A model generated the notes under the pieces. It did not search any database and was not told where the DNA came from. It saw nothing but the letters and a program-made list of their open reading frames with translations. Made by a program: the position numbers and the translations under genes. A DNA stretch of 64,000 nucleotides from Serinus canaria (taxonomy: Eukaryota; Chordata; Aves; Passeriformes; Fringillidae), in the NCBI RefSeq assembly GCF_022539315.1, contig NC_066323.1, positions 17,039,719-17,103,718 of the forward strand, given 5' to 3'. Below are positions 34,301 to 47,340 of the stretch, piece by piece. Numbering within the stretch: position 1 is the stretch's first letter; each line of letters begins with the position of its first letter.

Positions 34301-37300
34301 ATGCAGTTGGTCCTAAACATTTTTGAGCATGCAAATTGGATGGTCCTACTGAAGTGTTAGCCTGCCTTTGTATATAATTGTGCATATTTGTGTCTTGAAC
34401 TCACAGTATTTTTATGTAAATATTCTACACATAAAAATGCCCTCAGTTTAAAATGACATTTCAGCTGCACTTTATTTTTTTTTTTTGCAAATTCTTATCA
34501 GTCAAGGAGGAAAAATTGGAAATGTGTAAGAGAGTGGAGTGTTCTAAGCTGTGCTGGATCCTGCAGACAGTGCAGATAGAGGGGGCACAGACAGACAAGT
34601 CCATTAAGGTAACATAAGGGGTGAATCATTAAGGTCAGGGAATTAGTTATAAATAGAAGTGGCAGCAGAAGGTTATTTCTGTGAAGGACTTCAAAGTGAG
34701 GGCAAGAAGTTTGAATGTGATGTTGAGCCAGTCAGCCAAAGGAGAGTGACAGGATTGGAGCACTGTGTCCTGCAGCCAAGAGGTTGGAGCTGTATTTTTA
34801 ACAACAGGAAGAGAAACTGTGGCATTGATTGTAAATTGTTAGCTTGTTGCAGCTGACATCATTAAAATCTGCTTAGGTTTGGGGAGTTGGTTTGTTGAAC
34901 AAGCAATTAATTTCTCAGGTTTGTGACTGATTTAATTTTTTATAGGGCTCACATACCGAGAGTTCTCAGAACAGATGGAAGTCGAAAAAATGTTAAAATC
35001 TTATTGTTAATTATGTTTGCTGGCCCTTTCTATGGCTTCAGCCCCACCAGTTAATTAGCTGGGGGAGGATTTGTCCCTCTCATGTCAGGTTCTGACAGAG
35101 TGGCTCTATCATGCATTGATCATGACCTCCTGACAGGCAAATGGACCCCCCTCACTTTCTGAGGCAGTGAGAAATATTAAGAAATATGCCTTCAAATGAA
35201 GTCTGGAAAGCACTAAAGAAATATCATTACAGAATAAATATTAATTAACTATTAAATGGGATGATGTAACAGGTCCCTGTATGAAGTTTCCCTAATACAT
35301 ATTGTAAAAGTGCAGTAAGAATAGTGTGATAATTCCAGCGAGAATAAAATGTGAGGGGAGAAGATGACATCAAACAGCACCATCTGCTGTTCCCACTTGG
35401 ACTGCAAGGTGGGGAATGTTTGCTCCAAAGGGACAAGGTCACAAAGTGGTTTTTTGTATGAAAACTTTCTTAGCAGTCCTACTGACTTGTGCAGAAATGT
35501 GGGCATGTCACGTTTTTATTTTGGTAGTTTTGATAAAACTCTGTTTCCCTAAAGCCTGAAAAGCTTTGGTTGTATCTGCTTGTATATGACAGTCAGAAAT
35601 TTGGTCATGGGAAGATCAGTATTTCCCTTCAGATAAATATACTGGAGTTAATATAGACTTATTTGCATATTTTTAAAGCATACCCAAATTAATACTTGCT
35701 TATAAAACAAAGCATGAAAACATACAATAAAATATACAGCAATGCATGTAATAATACATGCAATAAAACTTAGTTACTGTCCTCTTGTGGCAGTTCACAC
35801 AGCCTGAAACATGTTCTGCACTGAGGCTTATTGCCTGTAATTTTGGTAATATCCAGCATTTTAAACCATTGTAAATACATCCAGTTAAATAGGAAGGGGA
35901 ATGTGAACAGGAATATTTGTATTAAATAATACAAGGTCTGTGGGAGAAGGGATTCCTTCAGCCCCCAGTAACAACAGCTTGTGCACCCCTAGAGGGAGTA
36001 TAGATAAAAATGGGATATTAAATGGCACATGAGAATAGAAAAACTGGCCACAAGAGCAGATGACTGCAAGGAGGAAGTTGCAGAAACTCCATAGTTATTA
36101 CTCATGCTTGCAGAGAGTGGAGGATGAAGTCATGCCATGAAACAACAGCAATCTAGCAGTCAGGTTCCCAGCACTGAGAGTCATTCCTGCTGTCCTTTCT
36201 GGGATTAGAGCTGGCTTCCCTGGGAGCAGTGAGTAGGAGTGAGGCAGGGTTGGGGCCCAGGGGCACTGTGCACCCTGCATGGGTGCTGCTCTTGGCTCAG
36301 CCGTGGGCAGGAGCTGGAGCCAAGGCTGGATTTCGGAGGCAGGTGTTGCAAACACGGGGTGTTTGCAGAGGAGTGCTGAGGCAGGGCTGGAGGCAGTGTG
36401 TAAACAGGCACTTAAAGGGTTCAGCCATGTGTGCACAATTCCTGGAGCAGAAACTGGGCTGCCACGGCTCTTACTGTGCTCCCACTGTGCAACCAGAGCT
36501 GCTCAAGGGCAAGGTGTTGCCACTGGCACTGCATCCTGCTTATGGCAGAGGAGCAGTGTGAAGCTGCCTGCAGCAAAGGCAAAGCTTGTTTGTATCTGTC
36601 TGCAGAAAACTCTGGACACATCCCCTCAGTCTGGCTTACTAGAGAGAGAGAGGCTTGCTGGGAAGTGCAAAACTGGGTCAAAACTCTGCCAGACTGGTTA
36701 GATGATGGGATCTGGTTTTGATTGAGTTCCTATTCAAAAAGCACATTTACTCCAGATACTTGTTTTATGGATGAGATGATAGAGTATCTTGTTTTTGAGG
36801 ACTGCACAAATGCAGTTAATTGCTTTAAGATGTATTTACCACTACAGTGTAGGGACTTTCAGAGCAGGCACACAACTTCAGGAAAATCCTCCAGTCTATA
36901 ATAATACTTTAATGGAACTAGAATGTCATTTAATAAGGCCATACAGCTGTCCAAACAGCTCTGTTATCAGCATCTCTGTCTTGTGATGCCCTGGGTTCTC
37001 CTGTGGCTTAATGATGCTGTAACATTATCAGAAGCACTGAACTGGCAGAGAGGATGAAGGGAAGTGGTAATTTGTGCCTTCTGCAGCTTGTTGCTGAATT
37101 GTCACCTCAATTTGTTTCTAAATGAACACCTTGATTAGGGAGGCCCACTGGTTGTGATTACTATTACTTGTTTTCAATACTGCTACTGTGAAGTTCAAAA
37201 CAGAGCTTAAAGGGATGGCTTGGTGGCTTTATCACATTATCTATAAGTGTAACAAAGAACTAATATTTGATACTAGTGACAAGGGACAACTTCGTGATTT

Positions 37301-40300
37301 AGTGGTGAGAAAGTACTTAAAAATATATTTTTTTCCAGAATGTATGGAATGGATTCATTAAAGTACTTTAACTATTCATTTTTTTCCAATCTAACATGTG
37401 GGAGAAAACAGAAGTTAGTCAATTCAATCTTTAAGCTCCTGTTAATCTAGTTGGATGGCACATTAAGTTTTGATTTTCTTGTCTCAAATGTAATACTTTG
37501 TTTGACTCTCAAAGATTCTTTGCTGAGAGTGAGGAGTGAGAGGGTTCATTTAAATGTGAAGATGGAGCATTGGCAGTTTAGATTATCCTCTTCAATTTTT
37601 CTGAAAATCTAGTATTTGCACAGTTCTAATTATGAGGTCTGACATAATACCAGACTCTGTACATTGCTTTTTCAAGAGCAATGAGTAGCTTGGTTTAAGA
37701 GGAGTGTGTTCCTGCGAACAATCTGGCCCTGAAACTTGAAGTTCACACATAATTTCCAGTAATGTGCTGCTAGAATAATTACAGAATCTCTTAAGTGTGT
37801 GCAAGAGGGGAAGAGCAGTAAACAAGTTCCTAGCATGTACTTTTACGAGCAGGTGTCTTAATCTTCCCTTAAATAGAGCAATAATTTCAGCATATTCTGG
37901 TGATTACAGATAATAGTTATTCAGGTAATATTAGCTTTTTCAGGTGTGGCATCTTGTTCTAGGTGTTGTAACCTGTCGTTTACTCCTTCAGTGTGTTCAA
38001 GTTTACTTAGTAATTGCTTTGCTGAAAAACAGATTATGTATTATTTAGCTGTCAGTGGTGTTGGAACAGCGCCAAATAACTCTTAAACAACCAAATATTA
38101 GCCAATAAACATCAGTGAGAACACTCATGCATGAAACAAGGATCTGGCTTATTTTCTTGTTGGATGGTTATTATTGGAGAGAAGTTCTGAATCAGGTCTT
38201 TCTGCCTTTGCCTCATTGTCCAAGCAAGTCATCTGATGGGCTTGAGGACATTTAACTCTGAGACAACAGACAGACATACCTAGGCTGTCTCAAAAAGACC
38301 CTCAAGCAAGGGAAAACCCCAAACAGCCCCCAGATCAGCAAGGTGCTGTTACATTAAGTGCTCCTGCAGTAGAATTTCACTGTGAGTTGTTACACTTTGT
38401 TAAAACTGGTCGGAAAGAGCTAGTGGTCAGTGTTTGAATGTGAGTCAGACCAAACCCTGCTCAAGCTTCCCTTAAAGCAGAGCAGAGGAGCTGTCTGACC
38501 CCAGCTCAACAAACAGCTGCTTTTATTACCTTATATTTTTGTATTAATGCAGCCAAGACAGATACTTATGGGGACAGTGTGACTGGGGACAGTGACTTCC
38601 TGGCCAAAAACAGGACTGCATATGTGCTCACACTTTGAGGAAAATGTTCTTAGCCCAAATTTTGTTGTAAGCTACTGAGGTTTGAATTTTTCTTAGCAGG
38701 GAATCTGGTATTTTATGGTGTGTCTGTGACTAGCAAATCCCCTGGGGTTTGGAGTACCTCTGTTATTATCAGCTCTTTGGGATAGGGAAATTCCATCAAT
38801 GCTGTGATGTGTCAGGGCAACAGAGAGAAGACCACAAAGGAAAAAAGTGGCAAGGTAAGGACTGGGAATAGGTGTCCAGTCTTAAAGCCTAATCCTGAGA
38901 GTTCTGAAAACCTTCAGGGCCTTGGTTGTACACTTGCATGGAAGGCTCTCCTGTAAGGATGAGGCTGTTTTGGGTGAAACAACTGAGCCCCTGTCCTTCC
39001 AGGCTGTCTTTTCCTGCTCCCCTGCAGTGTTCCTCCCTGGGGCCAGCTGGCTGCAGGGAGCCCATGGCAGGAGGGCTGTCTGTCCAGCAGGTCCTTGCAG
39101 CCTCCTGGGAGCTTCATGTTGCAACAGCTTGAGGTCAGTGAGCTGAAAGCAGGAGTGGAAACTATTTGAAGAGTGTGCTTCCCACCCTTCCCTCCTGCTC
39201 TGCTCTGCCTGAAGCAAGTTGTTTGATTCCATATATATTATTTTCCCTGTTGGAAAATGACTCCCACTCAAAACAGGATTAGGGAGCTTGGCAAAGGGAG
39301 GCTGAACTTAATTATAGGACAAACCAACATTCCAGCTCTCCCTGGAGTCTTGGCTTCACTTGTCACTTCTGGTGCTTATTCTCTATTAATGCTATCTCCT
39401 TGGCCTGTGTTCCTTTTCATCTGATAAGATGACATCTTTTTCACTCCTGTGTTGTTGCCCCAGTGTACAGATTTCAGATATTGATGGATTATCACAGGCT
39501 GTCAGCAGAACAGCGACTGATGCTTTTAACTGTACTCAGATTATGGCATTAGGTTGAGATCCCATCTGACTTTGGACACTAAGAAGCACTAAAGTATGGG
39601 GGGAGTCCCTCCAGGCTTTTCCCATTTGATGAAGCAGGACAACATCTCCATTCAGGCATAAGGAAAACTGAATAACTTTCTGCACATAAGCATTTTTCTG
39701 TCTAAGGAAAGAACCTACAGGAACAAAAGTCCTAAAGACTACTGAAACAAATCTGGAGGTTACGCAGAAATACTTTTTGGCAAGGAGTTTTGCATAGTGC
39801 ACAGCAAAGTAAACCAAGTGTTTACAACATATTGTTTATAAACATAAATTATTTTGTGATGATTTTGATAATCTTAATCATCATATTAAGTCATGAAGAA
39901 AAAAGCACCACAGGATACAGGGCATGCTTGTAGCTGGCAGGGTTTCTCCTTGCCTTAGGTAGCCTGGACTGAAAGCTACATTATCTTGGCTTTTTCTGAC
40001 CTTAACTAGAAGAGGCCTGTGGAATACTTTTCATGCCATCTCTGCAAAGAAGTTGTCTTCGTTAAATAGATGTGGTATTGCCAGATTGCACAGCTTTGAT
40101 AGATCTTATCATTATTGCCAGCCTTCAGTAAAGCTTTTCTTGATGTGTATCTGCGACTGAAAAGTAGTCAAAGTTAACAGATGTCTGCTTGTATTACAAA
40201 GCAGCCACCAATTAGGAAAAAAAAAAGGGAGCATGGGCAATGAATGACATAAAAAGAGGTAAAAGAAGGTCAGGTAAAAAACAGAACAGGAATTTGAGCA

Positions 40301-41982
40301 TTGCCTGATGGCTCTTGAATGGTTTTCCATTTCAGTGTCCTGGCAGTGACAGATCATGGTCTTACCCATCACTTGCTACTTGCCCTGCCATAGCTTTGGT
40401 GCCAACCCACCTGTTTAAGGAAGGTCAGTCCCTGTGCCAGCTGTGGAACAGGAGGAGGGTGACCTGAGCCTTAGAGCCCTGGGCATGAACAGATATCAGA
40501 GGGGATTCAGCTCTGGGGAGGAGCTGAGAGCTCACATGGTTCTGTTGTGCTTCTCTGCCCTGCTCTGGGGCTGCCTGAACTAAAGCAGGACTCCTCACAA
40601 ATACACTAGAATTCAGTAAAGCTGCTGCTAACAGCTGGCTAGGAAGCAGAATTTGTCTACTGGTTTCATCCTGAATGAAAGCAAAAGGAGTTTTAACCAA
40701 AAGAAACAATAGGCTTTTTTTTTATCCGTATCAGAATATTTGATAAGGATTATATGTTTATTTCTTCTTACACAAATTTAAAAAGTGACATGGTTCCATA
40801 TTGTAAGTGAAAAGACAATTCATGTGGGATATTTTAATTTAATCAAATCTGCATTTTTCATTGGAGAGGCTATTGTGTATGATCTTTTTTTGATCATTGT
40901 ACGCTGAGATATTTCAAAATGCTGCTGTAATTTAAGAAAATAGGACTTTGGATTAGTGGTGTTTTGGTTCAGAGTTTCTGCTATCCAGCACCAAATATGC
41001 TGAGCAGGAAAAGAAAGAAAATGACAAAAGTAACTTTGTGGGTTCTTTTGCTTACATTAAAAAACCCAAACCAAACAATTCTACTCCAGAATTCCACTTT
41101 AACAGCAAGAAACCATTTTTTTTTGCTATCTTCATTTGCCACAAGAGGACTTACAGTCCTCACAGGGTAATTTTCTATCAGCTGTGTTGGGTGCTTTGTG
41201 TTTTACAAGTGTAGAATTAATTTAAAGTTTTTATTTGAATTTGAAACCTGACTAATCTGTGAGTGTTTAACATTCCTGTTTCAATGAATGAGTACTCGAG
41301 ACAAAACTTATTTTATTAAACCTCATTTTATTTCTTTCTTCCTTGTACACCATTTTTATCTTCAGTTTCCATATTTCAAACTATATAACCACAGTTCTTC
41401 ATATTTACACTGTAGTAAATGTTTCCTCACATACAGTAATTACTGTAGAACTAAAATTATGCAAATTAGAAGGCAGGAAATATCTGTTTCTTTGTGTGGT
41501 GGAGGATCAAGAATGTTGGATGAGTTGAGTTTTGTTACCAGGAAGGTATTGGGAACTCTGAATTAAGGAATGCTGCTCACTGGGACATACAATATATTTT
41601 CTTACTTTTAGGTATTTGAGACAAGAGGAGGTTAAGTCTTAAATATTATTGACATTACTGGCTCACTGATACTGATCCTTCAAAGGTCATGAGGTACAAG
41701 CAGGGTTATGAGATGTCTAGGATGCTTTGCTTCTAGTCTTGGCTTCCCCCAGGCTCCATCCATCAGTGCATCTTTCAGTGCTTGTATTTAAATTATGAAT
41801 CTCCAATAATTCTTTTACCTCATACATTTTTTCTTTTGGCATCTTCCTATGTGATGTTCTTAACATCCAATGAGGGGTTCTCCTGTTGGCTGGCCAAGGG
41901 TAGAGACCTTGCTGGGGCTGGTTCTGCTTCCTCCCTTTCTGTCTGACATTCCCCTGGAGTGAGATTAGTTTAGCAGGAGTTG
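34301..41982. other. AT-rich noncoding interval
   Basis: No supportable gene. A GC-rich CpG-poor patch at about 36190-36660 holds overlapping open frames on both strands (up to 140 codons). An 8-bp-arm inverted repeat (tgcatgta/tacatgca) lies near 35744-35763. Short open frames around 38882-39271 and 40425-40709 show no recognised family. Confidence 0.45.
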
Positions 41983-42034
41983 TCTTCTGGGGGAGAAAGG
42001 AACTGGATGACCAGTTCCTTTCTACCCCAAAAGA
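41983..42034. repeat. 52-bp imperfect hairpin
   Basis: The 24-base arms 41983-42006 and 42011-42034 pair at 22 positions around a 4-base loop (atga). The inner 13 pairs (agaaaggaactgg / ccagttcctttct) are perfect. The two mismatches are 41993/42024 and 41987/42030. The stem is too short for a typical pre-miRNA. It is followed 17 bases later by a 35-bp tandem duplication, so the neighbourhood has been rearranged locally more than once. Confidence 0.85.
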
Positions 42035-42051
42035 GAAAAAAAATTAGAAAA

Positions 42052-42121
42052 AAATACAGAAATTTGTTCTAGTCATTTCCAAGAGGAAATACAGAGATTT
42101 GCTGTAATTGTTTCCAAGAGG
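42052..42121 (+). repeat. Two-copy 35-bp tandem duplication
   Basis: Copies 42052-42086 and 42087-42121 both begin aaatacaga and end tttccaagagg; I count 29 of 35 identical positions. Older than the 72-bp duplication at 14.4 kb, judging by divergence. Confidence 0.8.
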
Positions 42122-45100
42122 TAAGCTCCTAAACACATTTCTTATTTGAACTGAGCTGTTACTGGCCAAAAAGGCCATCAGAGACAGCCTGTAATGGATC
42201 CTCTGTGGTTAATTGCAAATCTTTGCAAATGGGCACAATCTGGCCTTGCTGTATGACTTAAGTGCTCGTGATGCAGTGATGTTCATGTGGGTAAAAAGTC
42301 TTGCTTGAATAAAGATGATTATGAATTCCCCTGAAATGTGTCATAGGAAGCTTGTGGAGCAGGCCAATCCAAAAATTTATTTCTATCTAATCTAAGGATT
42401 TTTATGGCAGATCAAAGTGGGGCCCCCTGAGGCTCCTGTGCTGGGCAACACAGATGCACTCAGCAAAAATAAACCGCCCTGGACAGAACACTGCAATTCA
42501 GAATAAGGGAAGAAATAGAAATAAGTGTGATGGGAGGGCAGAGGACCAAGGAATTACTTGTTTCTCTCTAATGCCAAAGAGTCATCTCCCCAAGTCCATA
42601 TCTGGTAACCCCCTCTCTGAACAGAGGGATGACACTTATGGTTTGGCTATTGAAAAGATTTCCTGCTGTCCTTGCTGCTGCCTGAATGTCTATCCCATGG
42701 CCATGGTGGGGAATTGTGGCTATGGTCATGATTCAAAAATCAGTAAGTACTCTTATCAACACTGGGACTTTCTTTAAGTGCCCAAGTGTAAAGCACTGTA
42801 AAAAGCACAATTTAAATACATATGTATAGCTGTAGTGTACATTTACACACCTCAGTTCAGTGGGATCTCATATCACAAATGTTAAAAATGTCATCATCTG
42901 GGGACAGAACCTTTCTCTGTTACAATAAGGGAGGGATATGTCTTTCTCTTCTGTGCCTTTTAAAGTGTCTTGAACTGACTGATATTTACTGAAGTTATTC
43001 TAAATGCAGTGAAGCTGCCAGCAGGTTTTTAGCAGCAGAACTGGTGGTGTTTCACCCTGGGAACCCAGGGCTCCAGCAGATGAGCTGAAAGCCACACAGC
43101 ATTGCTCAGGGGACAGGTTTTGTGTCACAGACTGCTGTCAGCAGCACTGATGGCTCTCCTTTCTGCCAGCCCTGCAGATGTACAACACAGTATTTTCCCT
43201 CCAGTCCCACAAAAGGCCCTGTCAGAGGTGCTCAAGCAGAGGGGGTGGCTGTGGAGGAAACCTGAGGGGTCTGCCAGTCCTGATGAATAGATAACCTGCA
43301 GGTAGGAAAGGAACCTGAGATTGCAGTGCTGCTGGTTCAGTGCAAAGACTGAGCACTCCAAAGGCATAACTTCAGTGGGCTTAATGCAGGCAGTCCTGAG
43401 AAGAGCTACCCCTAAAGACACTTGTGTCTAATTCCCAGCGTTGCTGTAAATTCACTGTATTCTTTAACCCTTTTAGATTGAGGCTGCAGGCTGTAAACAG
43501 ACATGAACATTTCCTTACCAATTTCAAGTTCCCTTTGGAGCCATGTCTGGTTGTTTTGGATTTTTTTTAGTGCATCATTAATCCAAATAACCCAGATGAG
43601 AAAATAAAGTCTGCAATAAAAATGTGACTCTCTGAAGGCTGGGTGCAAACTATCAACAGCTGGTACCCATAAAAAATGCCATAATTATGCTATCTAGAAG
43701 ATTTATGGCTCTGTCTGGTATGATCAGACATCTGAATTTTTTTTTTTTCCTCTGTGGAGAGCACTGAATTCTTAGAATAAGGGTCAGTTTTCTTCTGAAA
43801 GCAGAGGGAGAAGCACTGTGCCACTCCTAGCATGCTGGAGAAAGGCTGCTCTCTAGTGTTCAGCGATGGGGGAATCCAGGGAACGCTGGAGCCAAGCACC
43901 CTGCAGCAGGCAGGCAGGGCTCAGGGTTGATTTAGGCTTGTTTGGCTTGCAGCAGTAACCATTTGATGAAGAACATTCAGGGGATATATTGGCTGAGAAT
44001 CTGAGACACTTTATTTCTTCTTGAATTTTTTTTTTTGAATGTACTTGATGATAATCCACCTCTGAGTGATTAGAAAAAGTGAAATCCTCCTGCCAGTCTC
44101 AACTGGTTGCTGGAATGTGATGGGTAGGTGTGGGCTATGCCAAGATTTTATTTTATACTTTAAATAGGAGTGAGTAAAAAAAAGAAAAGGCTAAAAAAAA
44201 AAAATCACACCATTCCTGGAAGTGTTGACAGGGATTATAAATTCTGTGGGTGAGCAATTGTTTGCATCAAGGCAGGGAGGCAGAGCTCCAGGGGAATCAG
44301 GAGTTAAGCAATCCTAGCAGAAGGAAAGCTGACACATTCAAAGACCTAAATAAATTTTCACTTACTTTCTGCTTTGGCCTCTGCACAATGTGATTCTGCT
44401 TGGTCCAAGCATTTTACTATTTGCTGCTATGGTGATGGCTCTAAATTGATATGAATAAACAAGTAAAGGATAAAAATGAGAAATATTTATGAAATAATAG
44501 TTTATAACTGGAGCACAGGTTTTGGATCACTCTTCCCTACCCTGCTGTGGGGTCTGGGGCACTTAGCAGCTCAAACAGAAATTAAGCTGAGTTTAGTGGA
44601 GTGAGAAATTGTGCACAGGAGTGCATTTGCTTTGTGCTCAGTTCCAGTGCACTGCTCTGCTTCTCCCAGGATTCTCATTGCTAAGGAATTCCCTTGCATT
44701 AACTAATCTGGTGATGTTTCACAGCATACCCAGTGATGCTCCATAATACCTCCTGGATAAACTGAGGTAATTGCTGTGGCTTCTGCATCCTAGTACAGAT
44801 AGACAGAAATGTAGCAGCTGTGATTGGCAGCAGCAACTCATCCCTGTCTGAAGTTGCCTGAACTGTAATGGAAAACCTCCAAGGACTGAAACACCACCAT
44901 CTCTTCTCTCTTGGTCATCTATTAATTATCCCCACCACTGTAAAGCTTTCCCCAATGGCTGACTGAACTCATCTTTGCTATACTTAAGCTTGCTACTGCC
45001 TGCAGATCTGAAGATGGGTTTGTTCTCTCTCTTCTGGCAGCAGTCTTTGCAGCAACCTCTCTGAGAATGTCTGAGCCATTGTCCCATGTGTGAGTGGGCT

Positions 45101-47340
45101 TTATCAAGCCAAACAGCCAGGATGAGCACTTATGCTGATCAGTCAGACAGCCAGGTCTACATGTACCTCACTTGAGTCCTACTTGTGCAATTTGGGAAGT
45201 GTTAAAAACTTTCCTTATAGAGAAAATTTGCATGGTTTAATGGAAAAGACACATCCATTGTGACTGGCTGTGTTTCTTTTTCTCCCTCTTTTCCCTGGTT
45301 TTTCCTATTAATTTTATTTTTTTTTTTTATATAACATGTACCAAAATAGTAAAAGGGGCTAAAATGATCACAGGAACTCCTTACCCAGTGCCAAATCCAG
45401 CACTTGGAAAGCTGTGCTTGTTGGAAGGGTGTTAGTTAAAGAGGAATGCTCTCATCTGGGATGTTAGTGTGTAAGGTCAGGTAAATTACAGAGCTTGGAG
45501 GTCTGAGGTGAAACTGTAAATGTGGCTGTGATTATGTCTATAGAGGGGAATACAAGAGTGGGATAACATTTAGGGCAAGCCAAGGAAACCTGCAAATTGA
45601 TCTAGAAACAGATATGTTTTCTTTCAGCTCATTTGTTGTCTGGAACAGATTAAGGCCAGCAAATCTCCTTTTGAGGAAACAGAGCAGGTCAAACTGCAGC
45701 TTGGTTCAGGTGAAGCAAAGGATCCACGTGGAGCTGGTGTGTTCCTGGCTCCCAGCCACACACAGAGAGTTGAGGAATCACTTTCTGATCATTTCAGTTG
45801 CTGCCCTGCAGGCTCTGACGGCATGAAGATGTATGTAATTCAAAAATGCAAGAATCTTTGAGAGAAGGATTCCCAGGGAAAAGCTGTTTCCCACTGCTCT
45901 CCCCCCTGCTCAGAGTGGCAGTGGATGTCCCTGGGAGTCAGCCAGGTGCACAGTCCCAGTCTGCAGAGCTAAGCAGGGAGTGAGTTCCTGCTGCTGCCTG
46001 ACAGCTGGAAAAGCAGAAGGCAGCAAAGGTTGCTAAGGCTGGCTCTCCTCCTCCTGCTGGAGGGAGCCTGAGGAGTTTGGACTTGTTGGGTAAGTAATGC
46101 AGGAGCAGAGCTCAGGGAGAGCACGTTAGAGCAGCTGCAGGGAGTATAGAGTATCTTTTCCAAAACAGAGCAAATGTTCTGCTGAAATGACTTGACTAAT
46201 AATTTCCCCCTGTCCTGGTTTCCCACACACAGTCAGCTTTCTCTCTGAGTTTTCATGGCCTGGCTGATGTTGGTGCCATCCATCAGCAAGGCTGAGTCTT
46301 CCTTTCTGCTCTTGGAGGAAAGTTTTCTGTTCAGCTGCCTCCAGGAGGTGGAGGGTGAGTCTGATGCTCCCCAAGCAGCCTAGTGCAGCTCAGACAGAGA
46401 AAAAAGAGGACCCTGACCCTGCTGTGGTCGTGGGTGGCAGGTGGCAAAGCTGCTGTCATTGCTGGCTTTGGAGGTAATTGGGTTTTCATGCCCAATTTCA
46501 ATGATTCTTTAGAATCAGGGAAGCCACTGAGCAAAGATGTGTCAGATCAGAAGGAGCAAAAGCCTGGCTTATCCTAAGTTGGATAGTGATAATTTTCTTT
46601 TCCATTTCAAGGATGAGAGAGCATGTGGAATTAGTGGATGGTGCCATTAGAATTAGCAGTTCTATGTCTCAGTGAGTGCTTGGTGGGGAACGTGCCAGGA
46701 GGAAAATGTTTACTTCTGCTGTAATTAGAAAAGCAATCTGCAGAAAATCTGAAGATATCTGGCTTCAAATGAGTTCCAGACTCTTTTGCTGCCTCTTGAA
46801 GCCATTATTGTCCATGGAATGGAGTCCAAGCACTGCATTGATTCACCATGTGTCAGAGGTGGGGAAGAGAAGAAAACAAGGCAGGAAGCATGGAAGGGGA
46901 GTATCAGGAATGTCTTGGCTTGCAGTCACTGTAACCTAGGAACCTTCTGCAGCCCATGGGGAAAAGTGTGGGCCAAAGGGGAATCACCAGAGAGTGAATG
47001 TGGACCACAGGGAATTCTGCTTTCTTAGATAAACTAGTAACCACATCTGCCAAATGCTGGCTGGCCTTAGTTTGTTACACTAGTGGGAAAAGGTAAATTC
47101 CCCTGAAAGAATTTATGAAACAACTTGGAAGGGTGTTCTAGGCAAACTCAAGGGTCAGAGTATGGGTCTCTGCTGGGGAGCTGAGGTCAGTGGGGGTGGC
47201 ACCACGCCAGCATGGAATTTGAGAAGGATGCACTCTCTAAATGCTGCTCTCTGCCTTGTGCAGGCTCTGGGGACACCTGATTGTGATGAACTGTGAGAGG
47301 AATCCAGTAATTCCTTAGAGAGAATTCTACCTGAATGAAT
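42122..47340. other. Noncoding interval, nothing recognised
   Basis: Inspected frames include 42454-42777 (107 codons; four of its seven cysteines fall close together around codons 71-77, but there is no domain), 43125-43421 and 45969-46374. None could be assigned. Contains T and A homopolymers near 43738, 44029 and 44188. Confidence 0.45.

Noticed and set aside
42454..42777. 107-codon frame with clustered cysteines
   Set aside because: Cysteine spacing matches no zinc-binding or disulphide family I know, and there is no coding or splice support.
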